A DNA stretch of 64,000 bases, from positions 744,001 through 808,000 of the forward strand of contig JAQISU010000033.1 of NCBI GenBank assembly GCA_029339505.1, read 5' to 3'. Origin of the DNA: Unio delphinus. Lineage: Eukaryota > Mollusca > Bivalvia > Unionida > Unionidae. Made by a program: the position numbers and the translations under genes. The notes under the pieces are model-generated. The model was not told the origin of the DNA. It was given only the letters and a program-made list of their open reading frames with translations, and did not search any database. Within the stretch, counting starts at the first letter, position 1; each line of letters starts with the position of its first letter. Below, piece after piece: positions 49,951 through 61,547 of this stretch.

Positions 49951-50141
49951 CAGAGGCGTAGCGATGGTATTTTGCGCCCGGCGACGAACTATAAAATTGG
50001 CGCCCCAGCGATCTTGTGACCGATTTATTACCCTTGTTTATTTATTATAATGTAACGTTGCAAGTCTCATTTTGGCGCCCTTGTACCTTGGCGCTCGGGG
50101 ACATATGTACCCCCTCCCCCCCCCCCTTAGCTACGCCTCTG
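49951..50141. mobile_element. hAT-type MITE, 191 bp, perfect 8-bp target duplication
   Basis: The termini are CAGAGGCGTAGC and its complement. CTTGTTAT flanks both sides (49943-49950; 50142-50149). The internal sequence is close to 7644-7840, including gcgcccgg, aactataaaattggcgcccc and a C-run near the right end. Confidence 0.95.
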
Positions 50142-50149
50142 CTTGTTAT

Positions 50150-51160
50150 AAAAAGTGTAATGACACTAACAACATGCTTTCATGACAAAATAATTCAAAC
50201 AGTTTTTCTTTCTTTTCAAAATATGGTTGTATATGCCACAAATTAATTTATAATACTAGAAATTAAATTATTATTTCTATGAACCTTTAAGCGTGATTAA
50301 CACCTATAAAATATGCCATCATTTGTTATTCTGAAAAATCAAACCTTACTTTCGATATAATAAAAACAGAAGAAAAAGTTCTGTTTCGTAATAGATTAGG
50401 GTAAGATAATGTGTTTTGTAAATGTATTCATTTGTAAGAAGAAAACTCGCCCAAGGATTCATTATAGAAAAGTCGTTTTCTTTCTGAATTTTAAGTAATT
50501 TCTCTTGTCCAATAAAAAAAAAACGTTCTCATTTGTTGGGTCAGTGTGTTTATGTTTACCTGGCTATAATATAATTAGTATATCGAATAAATTGTCTGTG
50601 TCAACATTTCCTCTATTATGTACACGCTTTGTGATGTCAGCGCTATGTCTTTAACAGGTTCTCATCTAGTGTAAACATGATCATTAAACATTGATTCCAA
50701 TCTTAGATGCAAACATGCACACCAGTTAATAAATACACATATCAAATTCATCTACTGTAAGTGAAAGTTACTCAGCGTTTAACTATCGAGGAGATGGGGT
50801 GCACTGCGAATTTTTTTCTCTCAAACCGATATATTTTTTCTCCTCTTTTATTTTAAGATAATTATTTTATTTTACAAATAATATGATGGATATAATACGG
50901 TGTTGTATTTCTTTGCAGCTATTTGAGAGTCGAATATCGGACCAATAAATCCCATGTCCCTGACCCAGAAAATTAATATAACTGCGGTATACCTCGGTGT
51001 ACCACGGTACAAAATCTGTCGTAGTGCCCGAGTCTACTGTAAAGCGGTACTATACGGGCAACTGACAGACCTTGTACGCCCTTTATGTAACTATGCAGCT
51101 ATTGGTAGGGTTGGATGCATGCAGACGCGTTTTAATTTGTATGGTCAAGATGTTTACCCA
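50150..51160. other. Intergenic, nothing recognised
   Basis: AT-rich; a 69-codon frame (50954-51163 +) has no motif. Confidence 0.45.
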
Positions 51161-51163
51161 TAA

Positions 51164-52136
51164 GGGGGCAGGGTCCAGTTTTTATGTACAAATTTAATGT
51201 CGCATGCCTAATATAAAAATTCATTAAAAATATAATACGCGAGTGAGGTCAAAAAGGTACATATTTCTGGATAGGTATTATGTAGTGCAACATAATCATA
51301 TCACACACATGACCTGACAAGTCTACTGAAGTTCTTAGAATAAAATATTTATGTACCCCGACCCCTATTTTATACATGCATTTTTCACATCCGAAGGCCA
51401 TTTTTGACAGCATGTTTGTTTGTTTGTTTGATTAGGATTTTTAACGTAGCTTTAACAATTTTTCAGTCATATCGCTACGATGTCTGCAGTGAGGCAGTTT
51501 ATAGTGATGTCTACCACTGGGGCATCATGCCGCAGACATGTAGCATGATGTCCCACCCAGTCACATTATCCTGACACCAGGCCGACCAGTCCTAACACTA
51601 ACCTCTTAATACTGAACGTCAAGCGAGGCAGCTGTTAGTACCATTTTTGTAAGTCATTGGTATGACTCGGCCGGGGATCGAACCCACGACCTCCCGCTTC
51701 CGCGGCGGACGCTCTAACCACTAGGCCACCGGAGCGGTTTTTGACAGCATGTGGTGCTCACAGTGCAAACGCAAAGGCCTTTTCCTAGATGAAAATTTTG
51801 AAAAACATCGTCTACTAAATAGCTTGATGCAATTCATAATAGTTGTCATCCATGCCGTTTTTTAGATATTCTACTTGCCTTGAACCCACGTGTCGACTGC
51901 TATGGGAGGCTAGCTCTTCTTCCTAGCTGACTATTGGTATTTCACAATCAACATTCTGCAGAGTAACTATGGAAAGTGTACATGTCAATTTCAAGAACAC
52001 CACAAGCCTGAAACACCTAGTTCACAAATTTATCCATATCTTTAATTATTACACAATAGTAGCTCAAAAACTCACACCATACCCTTAAGTTAAGAAATTT
52101 GCCAGGGGCCAATTTACCAAACTGGACCCTGCCACC
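51164..52136 (-). mobile_element. Harbinger-like MITE, second copy, carrying a SINE
   Basis: Opposite orientation to 35331-35978 and closely similar throughout. Ends are GGGGGCAGGGTCCAGTTTTT and the complement of GGTGGCAGGGTCCAGTTTGG, with TAA duplications at 51161-51163 and 52137-52139. Without the inserted SINE and one copy of its duplication the element is about 636 bp. Confidence 0.92.
51415..51737 (-). mobile_element. SINE family 1, complete copy, 323 bp, 14-bp target duplication
   Basis: This is the best copy. The minus strand starts ccgctccggtggcctagtgg (box A) and gtgggttcgatcccc (box B), with tRNA-like spacing. The conserved body and ttaaagctacgttaaaaatc follow, then a CAAA tail. 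TTTTTGACAGCATG flanks it perfectly (51401-51414; 51738-51751). The long duplication and simple tail show LINE-type target-primed insertion. Confidence 0.96.
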
Positions 52137-52139
52137 TAA

Positions 52140-52916
52140 GTCTTACTTCTGGCTCTAAATTATTTTAGCAAAAGTACACCATTAAAACAGCTGAGATTCA
52201 TGGATTTATCAACATCATCCCACTGTAGAGCTATACTTTTTCACACAATTTTTTCCACACAGTCGCGACTAGCAATCCAGTTCCAACAAATATACTAGCC
52301 TACTAACAAATCTTGAGCTAACATGTCATTAAATTACAAATATAATTATCTTTGTTTAGGTCGTTTGTATGCATCTACACGCATCAGCGTATAATTAGTG
52401 CAACATATAAGCGCCTTATAAGGTGTAAAGATGGATTATGCACGCAAAGTAATTTTGTAATGGGTGTAAAGGCAATTTATTTTAACATGAGTATTTATAC
52501 AAATCCTGGAAGAAAACGAACAAAAGAATGAGGTTAATTTATTCTCAGGAGACTTGTAATGGAAGATTACTTAGTCAGTTTTGCATATATTGACCTGAAA
52601 ACGGGCCACTGTATACACTTGAGCGTATATCTGAGAAGGTTGTATCAATTATATATCACACATACATACACACGCACATACTCACACGTTGATAATACAT
52701 ATATACGTACGTAAAGACAATGTAAAATTAACTTCTTACGTTCAAGCATTTATTAATTTTCCCGTGCGCTTGACAGCATGCCCAGTTCGCTTCTGGTGTT
52801 TATTAGTTTGTTCATCAGAGCCACGTTATGGAAAAATTCAGTCATGTTATTATCACAGTATTGATTGTGTGAGCAAAACCTACTTTACATTTCTTTTTGC
52901 CCGTGATATAAGAGTG
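52140..52916. other. Intergenic, nothing recognised
   Basis: No feature. Confidence 0.5.
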
Positions 52917-52924
52917 CATAAGCT

Positions 52925-53091
52925 CAGTCCCGGATTACCCATTAGGCAGAGTAGGCAACTGCCTATGGGCCCCGCGACTTTTATGGGCCCCATCAGGGAC
53001 TCCCAGGGGCCCCCATGAGACCGTGACCGTGGGTCTGGGGCCCCAAAAGTTTGACTGCCTATGGGCCTCCACGGTGCTTAATCCGGCGCTG
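52925..53091. mobile_element. Second hAT-type MITE family, 167 bp, perfect 8-bp target duplication
   Basis: The termini are CAGTCCCGGATTA and the complement of CAGCGCCGGATTA. CATAAGCT flanks it exactly (52917-52924; 53092-53099). An inner inverted pair, aactgcctatgggcc / tgcctatgggcc, adds structure. It is unrelated in sequence to the CAGAGGCG family. Confidence 0.93.
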
Positions 53092-53233
53092 CATAAGCTG
53101 TTGAAGTTACTAATTTGTAAAGGAAAGTACAAACCTTAAATTAATATTTATATCTGAGTATTTAAGACGGTATTGAGTGCTAGAACATAAGGCATCCATT
53201 ATGCCATAAATACACCAGTCCAAAATAATATAT

Positions 53234-53277
<44 letters not shown>

Positions 53278-53344
53278 CCATGCATGCATGCATACATACA
53301 TACATACATACATACATACATACATACATACATACATACATACA

Positions 53345-53373
<29 letters not shown>
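53234..53373. repeat. (CA)n(CATG)n(CATA)n microsatellite
   Basis: About 20 CA, four CATG and about 20 CATA units. Confidence 0.97.
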
Positions 53374-53375
<2 letters not shown>

Positions 53376-54502
53376 TTCTGGGAAAAGATTGTAAAAATGG
53401 GGGGAAAAACTTAGTTTTAAGAATCAAATCCAAAAATAATCCATGAATAATCTACGAATTAACTTGCAAAAACCCTAGTAATGAAATGTTCTAAAAGATT
53501 CAAGTTCGAGTCCTGTTGGAAAATGCAAGATGGAAGACAATGAAGTATGCTGAAGTCTTTTTTGTGTTTATCTTTAGTTCCTTGTAAAATCCCAAGATTT
53601 AACACTCCGACGTTTAGATAATCCGAATAATATTTTGATAAACTGTCTTTGCCCAAGACTTACGTATGAGCATATCAAATATTTCCAGAGATACGAACTA
53701 ATCCTTTAAAGTCCAAATGAACTGAAGAATTGTTAACATAGACTCAAAAACGTGGCTACAACAAAAGAAAATGTCAAAGTCACTTGTAAAAGCCCAAAAC
53801 TGAATATATTTCACTAAACAAAGATTTTATCGTATTCTAATACGCCGTTAAGAAAACAAATCCCCAAATTGCGAAGTCACGAATGGGGTTGAAGGATCAC
53901 GTTATCGTTTATAACACGTACTCGTAACAAGACCATGACGTGAACCAATATTTTTACTTTAAGAATTAAAGGTTATGTACTTCTTCACTAGTCCCATCTT
54001 AACTTTGACAACAACCAATCATTTTAAAATAAAGAAGAGACTTCCTTCTTTACGTGGGTGTCACTCGCCTTGAATCAATATCAGGCTCTAGTTCAACGAT
54101 ACTTGTTTACCAAAGAAAATTCGATCAACCAATTTCTGAAGAAAAAGCATCACCTCTAGTGAATAAATGTACGTTACAATGAAAAATTAAATTTAAAACT
54201 GACAAACAATATATATAATCACATATACTGAACTCTTGGATATGCTTTATTTTCATTACTTTTTATTTTTCCTGGAATAAAATTTCTTTCAGCTTCTGCT
54301 ATACATTTAATTGTTTTGACCAAATCAAAGAAATTATTTTTGTGCGTCGTTGTCTTCTTCATCCTTCTCTTTATTAAAACAACAACTACTACAACTATCC
54401 CCTCCATTTTATTTGGCCTTCTTGTTCTTCTCATAAAAACATTACATTTAAGCTATATCAATGCACTTCTAATTACCAAGTCAAAGTCCAGACATTTCGT
54501 AT
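53374..54502. other. Intergenic; weak CCAAT/TATA-like pair at about 54016-54035
   Basis: aaccaatcattttaaaataaa resembles the LTR promoter modules but is in the other orientation with different flanks. No repeat ends or gene were found. Confidence 0.35.
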
Positions 54503-54713
54503 ATACTCGCGATTAAGCCGAGTCCAACTGCTAACGGCCCAAAACCAGAGCAGCCGTCGCACAAAGCTCCGGCAGATCTGTGATGCGCAGTTCTTAGGAG
54601 TAATCAGTAGAACAAACACAATCGACTCTGATATGGAAGGGCATTATGCTACAGCAGATCAGGATATTTGTTGTGTGCAATTCGACTCGACTTATAAGTG
54701 AGTATTTACGGTA
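54503..54713. mobile_element. Putative TIR MITE, about 211 bp (mariner/pogo-like ends)
   Basis: The left end tatatactcgcgattaagccgagtc is matched by the complement of gactcgacttataagtgagtatttacggta at the right, an imperfect inverted repeat of about 25-28 bp. TA lies at both outer edges, as expected for a TA-target element. A third copy of the end motif (aatcgcttgtaagtcgagtcc) lies at about 55067. Confidence 0.55.
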
Positions 54714-54875
54714 GTTGTTGATAAACATTTTTATTTCATAAAGATCACGACCCTAATGCGGAAAAATAATAAGGACAAGTCACCTATTTTCGGGACAGTG
54801 TCAACAAGACGATAGGAAAAACATTGCCCCAGCGTAAACCACCTACGGCGAGGTCGTAATGACACGTAACTGCGT

Positions 54876-55404
54876 ATGAAATGTTCTGTATTAGAGTTAC
54901 AGATTTTAAACAAACCTGATTCGCCATTTCTGTTAACTAGGACTGAAAGTGAAATTTTAACAAATATCACAACCCACTTAGAGTTATGGAACGGAAACTT
55001 CCAAGCAAATTTAGAAAATATGGGGCAAATGAAATGTGTAACGCTTAATGAGGTTATACATAATAATCGCTTGTAAGTCGAGTCCAATTGTAAACAACAT
55101 AAACCCTGATCTCGAATCTGCATCAGCTGAACAGGGTCTATGTTCTTTTGTTTATAATGAGTACTTCTATCAAAGAGCGCACACCAAGATTTTTATCGAC
55201 GAAGTTTGCGATGATACACATCGCTCTGTGCATTTTACTATAAGACTCTACCTAAATATCAATAAAGACAGTCCTTTAGGTTGGAAAAGAATGGTCCATC
55301 TATTAGTAAATTTGATTAGTGTTACTATTTTTTGTAGAAATCCTATACAGTGGCAAATCAGCTCTATATTCACTTATAAGTACATATATAATGTACAGTG
55401 CTGA
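54876..55404 (+). other. Two open frames of unknown origin next to the TIR element
   Basis: Frame one (54876-55076, 66 codons) includes ELQILNKPDSPFLLTRTESE and can end at a strong donor (CGCTT|gtaagt) near 55072. Frame two (55048-55404, 118 codons) includes IFIDEVCDDTHRSVHFTIRL and PLGWKRMVHLLVNLISV. An acceptor-like gcatcagctgaacag precedes it at about 55133. A 130-codon minus-strand frame (54731-55123) overlaps. No family is recognised. Confidence 0.28.
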
Positions 55405-55512
55405 CTGGGATCGATTTTTCTATATTTAAAAATCAACGTTGTACATTTAAATGCTAATTTTGTTAACATTTCACACACACTCGTCTTGTACCAGATAGAA
55501 ACAAATTTACGT

Positions 55513-55725
55513 TCATATAATGTAATCTGATTTCTCCAAACATACATATATCTGGGATGGATATTTTGTGTGAATGTAAGGATTTGTACCGTGTCGTAAA
55601 TTAAGTATTTTCAAGAACACGTGGTAAGTGTTTGAATCTAAGGCACGTGCGGGTGCAAACATTATCCGGTTTGTTTCAGCAAACACTGGAAAGTAGTAAG
55701 ATCGTATATTTGGATACGATAACAT
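55513..55725 (-). other. Open frame of 70 codons, unassigned
   Basis: It includes SYPNIRSYYFPVFAETNRIM and ends with TAT ATG-rich sequence. Composition is protein-like, with a weak acceptor (tctgcaag) upstream at about 55735. No motif was found. Confidence 0.2.
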
Positions 55726-56464
55726 GTCTTGCAGATCGACTTTTTATGAATTTTATTACACATTATCAAGGAAGAAGTAATATTAGAAACTGACTCATAC
55801 AAAAAAGCAACCTTAAGATTTCCATGTGGCTTTTGATTTAAGCTATGCCATGGAAACGGTTATTTAAAATGCAGGAACTTCCGATGACTCTGCAATCTGG
55901 GTTCCTTCTGCAAATTCTGTCTCAAACACCCGTCACGAACATGTTTACGCTCCTTACCTAAATGATATTTCTGGATCAGCCCCTGCTAAGCTTTTAAACC
56001 TGATAGAACTGGTCTGATCATGTCATACATGTATGGTCTTATGGTCATACATGTATGGTCCCAATCGATTCCATTTTCAAATATTATTACGCTAAGTGCA
56101 TGCCATTTTAATTCGCCGCTTCTTTTCCTACACAGTTGGCGTGTGATAGATCAGTATTGACTGAATAATTTATAGAATGTAACTGATTAAATCCGAGTAA
56201 ATTTTCAGATTGTTAAGATTTATTCTCATACTTTTGTGTTCAAACTTTCTGGGTCACATTAATGCCCTTGATTTAGAGGTCAACATAATACATTCCTGAA
56301 TAATCATTATAGTACCTCTGGCTGGTGAGCTTTACATAGAGTTTTATGATTTGTCAGAATTAGTAATTACATATATGAAACACATATACATTTTAACCCA
56401 CGAAAGTCAGAATAGTAATTGGAGTGAAGTGTGCAATAATATCATGGAGTTTGTTTTACCGATA
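55726..56464. other. Intergenic, nothing recognised
   Basis: A short direct repeat (catacatgtatggtc x2 near 56022-56060) is the only feature. Confidence 0.45.
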
Positions 56465-57196
56465 TAACAAGTACAGCCGTCACTAACCGACATAACCTTT
56501 ACCAACCGACCTTACTTGCATAATCGTTACCAACCGAAATAACTAGCATAACCCTTACAAACCAATATAACTATTATAACCCTTACCAACAACATAACTA
56601 GTACAGCCCTTACCAACCGATTCAACTACTATAACACTTACCAACACACATTAATAGCATAACCCTTACCAACCCACATAACTAGTATAACCCTTACCAA
56701 ACGACATAATTTGTACAACCCTTACCAACAAACATAACTAGAAAAACCCTTAGCAACGGAAATTACTAGCATAACCCTTACCAACAAACATAACTAATAT
56801 TATCCTTACCAACCAACATAACTAGTACAATCCTGACCAACCGATATAACTAGTGCAACCCTTACCAATCCACATAATTTGTACAACTCTTACCAAAGAA
56901 CAGAATTTGTACAACCCTTAGCAACCGACGTTACTAGAAAAAACCTTTGCAACCGAAATTACTAGTATAATTTTAACAACCTACATAACTAGTATAACCT
57001 TTACCAACCAACATAACTAGTATAATCCTTACCAACCGACATGGCTTGCGCAATCCTTACCAACCCACATAACTAGTACAACCCTTACCAACCGCCGACA
57101 TAACTAGTACAACCCTTACCAACCCACATGACTAGTATAACCCTTACCAGTCCACATAACTAGTATAACCCTTTCCAGGCCACATAACTAGTATAA
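56465..57196. repeat. About 28-bp minisatellite, about 26 units
   Basis: The unit is of the form 'acataactagtataacccttaccaacc' with many substitutions and small indels. Most units keep actag and cttacc. Confidence 0.93.
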
Positions 57197-57369
57197 TCAT
57201 CCGATATTATTATTGTACCCCTTACCACAATATAATAATCTATTTCAATTTTTAACTGTAATTATAACGATTGTTTTGTGCTTTGCGGTAATGGTAACAC
57301 TTTTAAGTATGGTCCCGAGAATAAAAAGTAAAGCGCCTAAATAAAGGACATACCACGGTAAACAATACT

Positions 57370-57458
57370 AGCTGGTCAAATTGTGAGAATCGAACCCTGC
57401 ACCTATTCAGGTCCAACGCCTTAACCACTGCATTAAGGTAGCCCAGTTTATTACCAGA
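57370..57458 (-). mobile_element. tRNA-like head, possible SINE
   Basis: The minus strand has gggctaccttaatgcagtggttaaggcg (box A) and cagggttcgattctc (box B) at tRNA spacing. The acceptor arms do not pair, and no CCA-adjacent stem was seen. It is a SINE head or tRNA pseudogene rather than a tRNA gene. Confidence 0.5.
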
Positions 57459-57720
57459 CCACACTGTCGCCAGATGAGATGCAATACACCGTACTTCCGT
57501 ATCATTGTCATCATTAGATGCTGTTAAGGGTCCCAGGATTTAATTCTTGCATGTGGGGTCGGGTGGGAGCTGGGATTTTATTTCAAGCAAGGTTTTTTTT
57601 CTTAACGCAAGACAATTAATATTTGTGGGGAAAAATCATAATTTTTTATATAATAGTTTCATATGTTTTCAATAAATCAGAAAAAGAATAGTTTTAAAAG
57701 CTTTTTGAGGACAGGAAATT
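57459..57720. other. Intergenic, nothing recognised
   Basis: No feature. Confidence 0.4.
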
Positions 57721-57744
57721 TTCTTCTACAAAATACCCTACTCC

Positions 57745-57850
57745 ACCCCGCCCATCCCTAACCGCTACCACCCTGCACAGCCATATCCGCTACCATCCCG
57801 CTCAGCACTAACTGCTACCACCCCGCCCAGCCCTAACGGCTATCATCCCC
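57745..57850. repeat. C-rich minisatellite, about 30 bp x 3-4
   Basis: Units 'ctaccaccccgcccagccctaac(c/g)g' recur at about 57762, 57790, 57815 and 57840. Confidence 0.75.
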
Positions 57851-57992
57851 GTAATTACATTGTCAGTTCCTAATATAGATTATCTAGATGGAAATAAAAG
57901 ACAAAAACTAAGCAATTGTCTCTTATGCGTCATTCATGAGTCTTGCAGCATTTACAAAGACGCTAGTTCTATTTCAGTTCCCGTTTCCGATA

Positions 57993-58243
57993 TTAGTCAA
58001 ATGGCCCTGTGGTCTAGGGTTCTTGCCTCTAGCAGTCACTCCCATTTCACCTATGTCTCCGTGGGTTCGAGTCTCAGGCTTGGCAAATGTAGATATGTGA
58101 GATAGCTTGACAATAGTTTCCAATGGGTGGGTGGTTTTTCCCAGGTTTCCTGGGTTCTTTCTCCACCACTTATTTTGATTGCCATGTATAGCCTGTCGTG
58201 TGCTGACAAATGGCTCTAAATCCACAACAACAAAAGCAACATC
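57993..58243 (+). mobile_element. SINE family 2 copy
   Basis: Box A (tggccctgtggtctaggg) and box B (tgggttcgagtctc) are followed by gatagcttgacaatagt, cccaggtttcctgggttc and gccatgtatagcctgtcgtgtgctg, with a CAACAACAAAAGCAA tail. Any target duplication (gtcaaa) is too short to rely on. Confidence 0.85.
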
Positions 58244-58910
58244 TGTCAAAGTGATGTCAGCGAATAATTAATGCATGTATGAAACATTGCTAGGGAGGCC
58301 CATAGCCACGAGTAAAAACAGCATACAAAGCCCATTTCAGATTTAAAAATTTATTTAATTGTATAAATATATTTCAAATAGATAAAATACTCCAAACTAT
58401 GTAAACTTCTAAAACTCATGTCAAAAATCACAGCATTATCTCTTGTACTTGTTTAGATAATGCTTCCTAAAAATGACATTTCATTTAAAAAACGAATCTG
58501 GAATATGCTAACTTTAGCTTTTTTATATACCTGTTGCTTTGTTAGAGCTTTAAACTTAATGCAATGACTATAAATTTCTATTAGTTTTAATCTTGATATG
58601 CAGTACTATATATCTGATCAAAAAGTACAACCCTGATAACTTTACTTTTATTTGCAAACGGTGTTAAAACTCTTAAAAACGATGAAATGTTTCAAAACAT
58701 ACAGCATTTTCTCATGTTCATCAACCAAAATATTTCACCAGTTGTCTCACCTTTGTAGGTTATCTGTACACAGTTTCATCTATGCACTCATTGCTAAAGA
58801 AAATGCGATGTACAGGATTGCAAACAATTATAAAATATGGCCACATAGGCATTTTTCGTTCTATAAAAAATTCAAACTTCAAGTGTCCCTCACCAGAAAG
58901 CATAAAAACA
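58244..58910. other. AT-rich flank of the satellite, nothing recognised
   Basis: A 100-codon frame (58652-58954 +) runs into the satellite and has no motif. Confidence 0.45.
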
Positions 58911-60353
58911 CTGTTAATCAGAGTAAACATGTTAATCAGAGTAAACACTGTTAATCAGAGTAAACACTGTTAAACACTGTTAATCAGAGTAAACATTGTT
59001 AATCAGAGTAAACACTGTTAATCAGAGTAAACACTGTTAATCAGAGTAAACACTGTTAATCAGAGTAAACATTGTTAATCACAGTAAACATTGTTAATCA
59101 GAGTAAACATTGTTAATCAGAGTAAACACTGTTAATCAGAGTAAACACTGTTAATCACAATAAACACTGTTAATCAGAGTAAACACTGTTAATAAGAGTA
59201 AACATTGTTAATGAGAGTAAACACTGTTAATTAGAGTAAACACTGTTAATCAGAGTAAACACTGTTAATCAGAGTAAACACTGTTAAACACTGTTAATCA
59301 GAGTAAACACTGTTAATCAGAGTAAACGTTGTTAATCAGAGTAAACACTGTTAATCAGAGTAAACACTGTTAATCAGAGTAAACATTGTTGATCAGAGTA
59401 AACATTGTTAATCAGAGTAAACACTGTTAATCAGAGTAAACACTGTTAATCAGAGTAAACACTGTTAATCACAGTAAACACCGTTAATCAGAGTAAACAT
59501 CGTTAATCAGAGTAAACATTGTTAATCACAGTAAACACTGTTAATCAGAGTAAACACTGCTAATAAGAGTAAACATTGTTAATCAGAGTAAACACTGTTA
59601 ATCAGAGTAAACATTGTTAATCAGAGTAAACACTGTTAATCAGAGTAAACACTGTTAATCAGAGTAAACATTTTTAATCAGAGTAAACACTGTTAATCAG
59701 AGTTAACACTGTTAATCAGAGGAAACACTGTTAATCACAGTAAACACTGTTAATCAGAGTAAACACTGTTAATCAGAGTAAACATTGTTAATCAGAGTAA
59801 ACACTGTTAATCAGAGTAAACACTGTTAATCAGAGTAAACACTGTTAATCAGAGTAAACACTGTTAAACACTGTTAATCAGAGTAAACACTGTTGATCAG
59901 AGTAAACATTGTTAATCAGAGTAAACACTGTTAATCAGAGTAAACACTGTTAAACACTGTTCATCAGAGTTAACATTGTTAATCAGAGTAAACACTGTTG
60001 ATCAGAGTAAACACTGTTAAACACTGTTAATCAGAGTAAACACTGTTAATCAGAGTAAACACTGATAATCAGAGTAAACACTGTTAATCAGAGTAAACAC
60101 TGTTAATCAGAGTAAACACTGTTAATCAGAGTAAACATTGTTAATCAGAGTAAACACTGTTAATCAGAGTAAACACTGTTAATCACAGTAAACACTGTTA
60201 ATCAGAGTAAACATTGTTAATCAGAGTAAACATTGTTAATCAGAGTAAACACTGTTAATCAGAGTAAACACTGTTAATCAGAGTAAACACTTTTAATCAG
60301 AGTAAACACTGTTAATCAGAGTAAACATTGTTAATCAGAGTAAACATTGTTTC
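58911..60353. repeat. 19-bp satellite, about 75 units
   Basis: The unit is GTTAATCAGAGTAAACACT. The main variants are CATT for CACT, CAC for CAG, and an inserted 10-base GTTAAACACT that recurs at several places. Period 19 is kept across almost the whole 1.44 kb. Every unit contains GTAAACA, identical to the forkhead-factor core (RYAAACA), plus GTTAATC, a homeodomain-like core. No binding is shown by sequence alone. Confidence 0.97.
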
Positions 60354-60631
60354 AAAGTAATCTACAGACTAGTATTGCTCACTGAATCCAGAGCTGGCGA
60401 TCATATAAGTCGCCTTTCAGTCTTTGTTATATAACTATCGTGTACTGCATTCAATGTATTGTCCTTAATAAGGAAGCAATACGACGTTCGTGTATTTCTT
60501 TTTTTTTTTTAAATTCAACAACGTTCCAGAGCCTGCTAAGTTTGCATTTCGAAAGTAGGCCGACGCGATTTAACAGCAAGCACATTAAAATAAGGTTTTC
60601 AAAGACTGCAAAGATAAGACTGGTGCTTTTA
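60354..60631. other. Intergenic, nothing recognised
   Basis: No feature. Confidence 0.45.
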
Positions 60632-60641
60632 AAATGTACGA

Positions 60642-60888
60642 TGGTTGTTGTGGGGTTTAACGCCATTTTTCAACACAAGATAGGCTATACATGGCGGCTA
60701 GTATTAATGGTGAAGGAAGAACCCAGAAAACCCCGGAAAGAACAACCGACTCACGAGAAGCTACTGGCAAGCTTTCTTACATGCCCACATTGGCCGAATC
60801 CGATATTCGAACCCACGTAGACAGAGGTGACATGACAGTGATCCGTAATGGAGAGCGCTCTAGACCACTCTACCGCTTGGGGCCCCCG
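60642..60888 (-). mobile_element. SINE family 2, complete copy, 247 bp, 10-bp target duplication
   Basis: AAATGTACGA flanks it (60632-60641; 60889-60898). The minus strand begins cgggggccccaagcggtag, with box B gggttcgaatatc. It keeps the body agaaagcttgccagtagctt and ends in tatagcctatcttgtgttg with a CAACAACCA tail. The open frames on both strands here belong to the SINE. Confidence 0.9.
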
Positions 60889-60898
60889 AAATGTACGA

Positions 60899-61547
60899 AG
60901 TGATGACGCAAGAGTAATGACATGTAACAAGTCTGTAAACGATGTCAATATGCACGAACGTGAGAAAAAGACGGAATTAAGTTTGTTTCCTGTTGCATGG
61001 TTTTGTTTTAAAGGGTCATTGAAATGACGGCACTGTTTGGTATTGGACAGAACGTTATTATATGTGGTAAAATATACAAGAACGTTTAATAATCGCATGA
61101 AGAAAAAAGAATATAATAGAAGAAAAAACATGTAAAAGAAAGGATATGTAAATATTACCTACATTGACTTGTAAGTGTATACATATTCCATAGGAACACT
61201 GATGAAATAAAGCTGAATGGAAGAAAGTACCGTATGCATATAAGCATGAAAACTAATTGGAGCCGAAGAGGAAATATAATATGTCTATTACGCATTTAAA
61301 ATAAATCTGGAAAGTCAGGCATGTTGGAATGTTGGCTCTGACATCAGATTTCCCAATTTCAGCATATTTCATTGGTAGATGAGTCTTCCTAAAAGAAACT
61401 TGGAGCACACCGTCTGTATAGTAGATTTTGGTTTCGTTTGATTCGGTGATTTATGGCACAGCAACTCAAGTTGGTTAATTATTGCAGATGCCATAGGAGT
61501 AAAGTGCAATGGGCAAGGACACACCACGATAGTAACTGACCCCGACT
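60899..61547. other. Intergenic, nothing recognised
   Basis: No feature. Confidence 0.45.

Noticed and set aside
58911..60353. Regular short repeats considered as a CRISPR array
   Set aside because: The 19-bp units are contiguous with no spacers, and the context is eukaryotic.
60440..60903. Frames of 70-126 codons on both strands
   Set aside because: They overlap the complete SINE family 2 copy at 60642-60888 and have no signal outside it.
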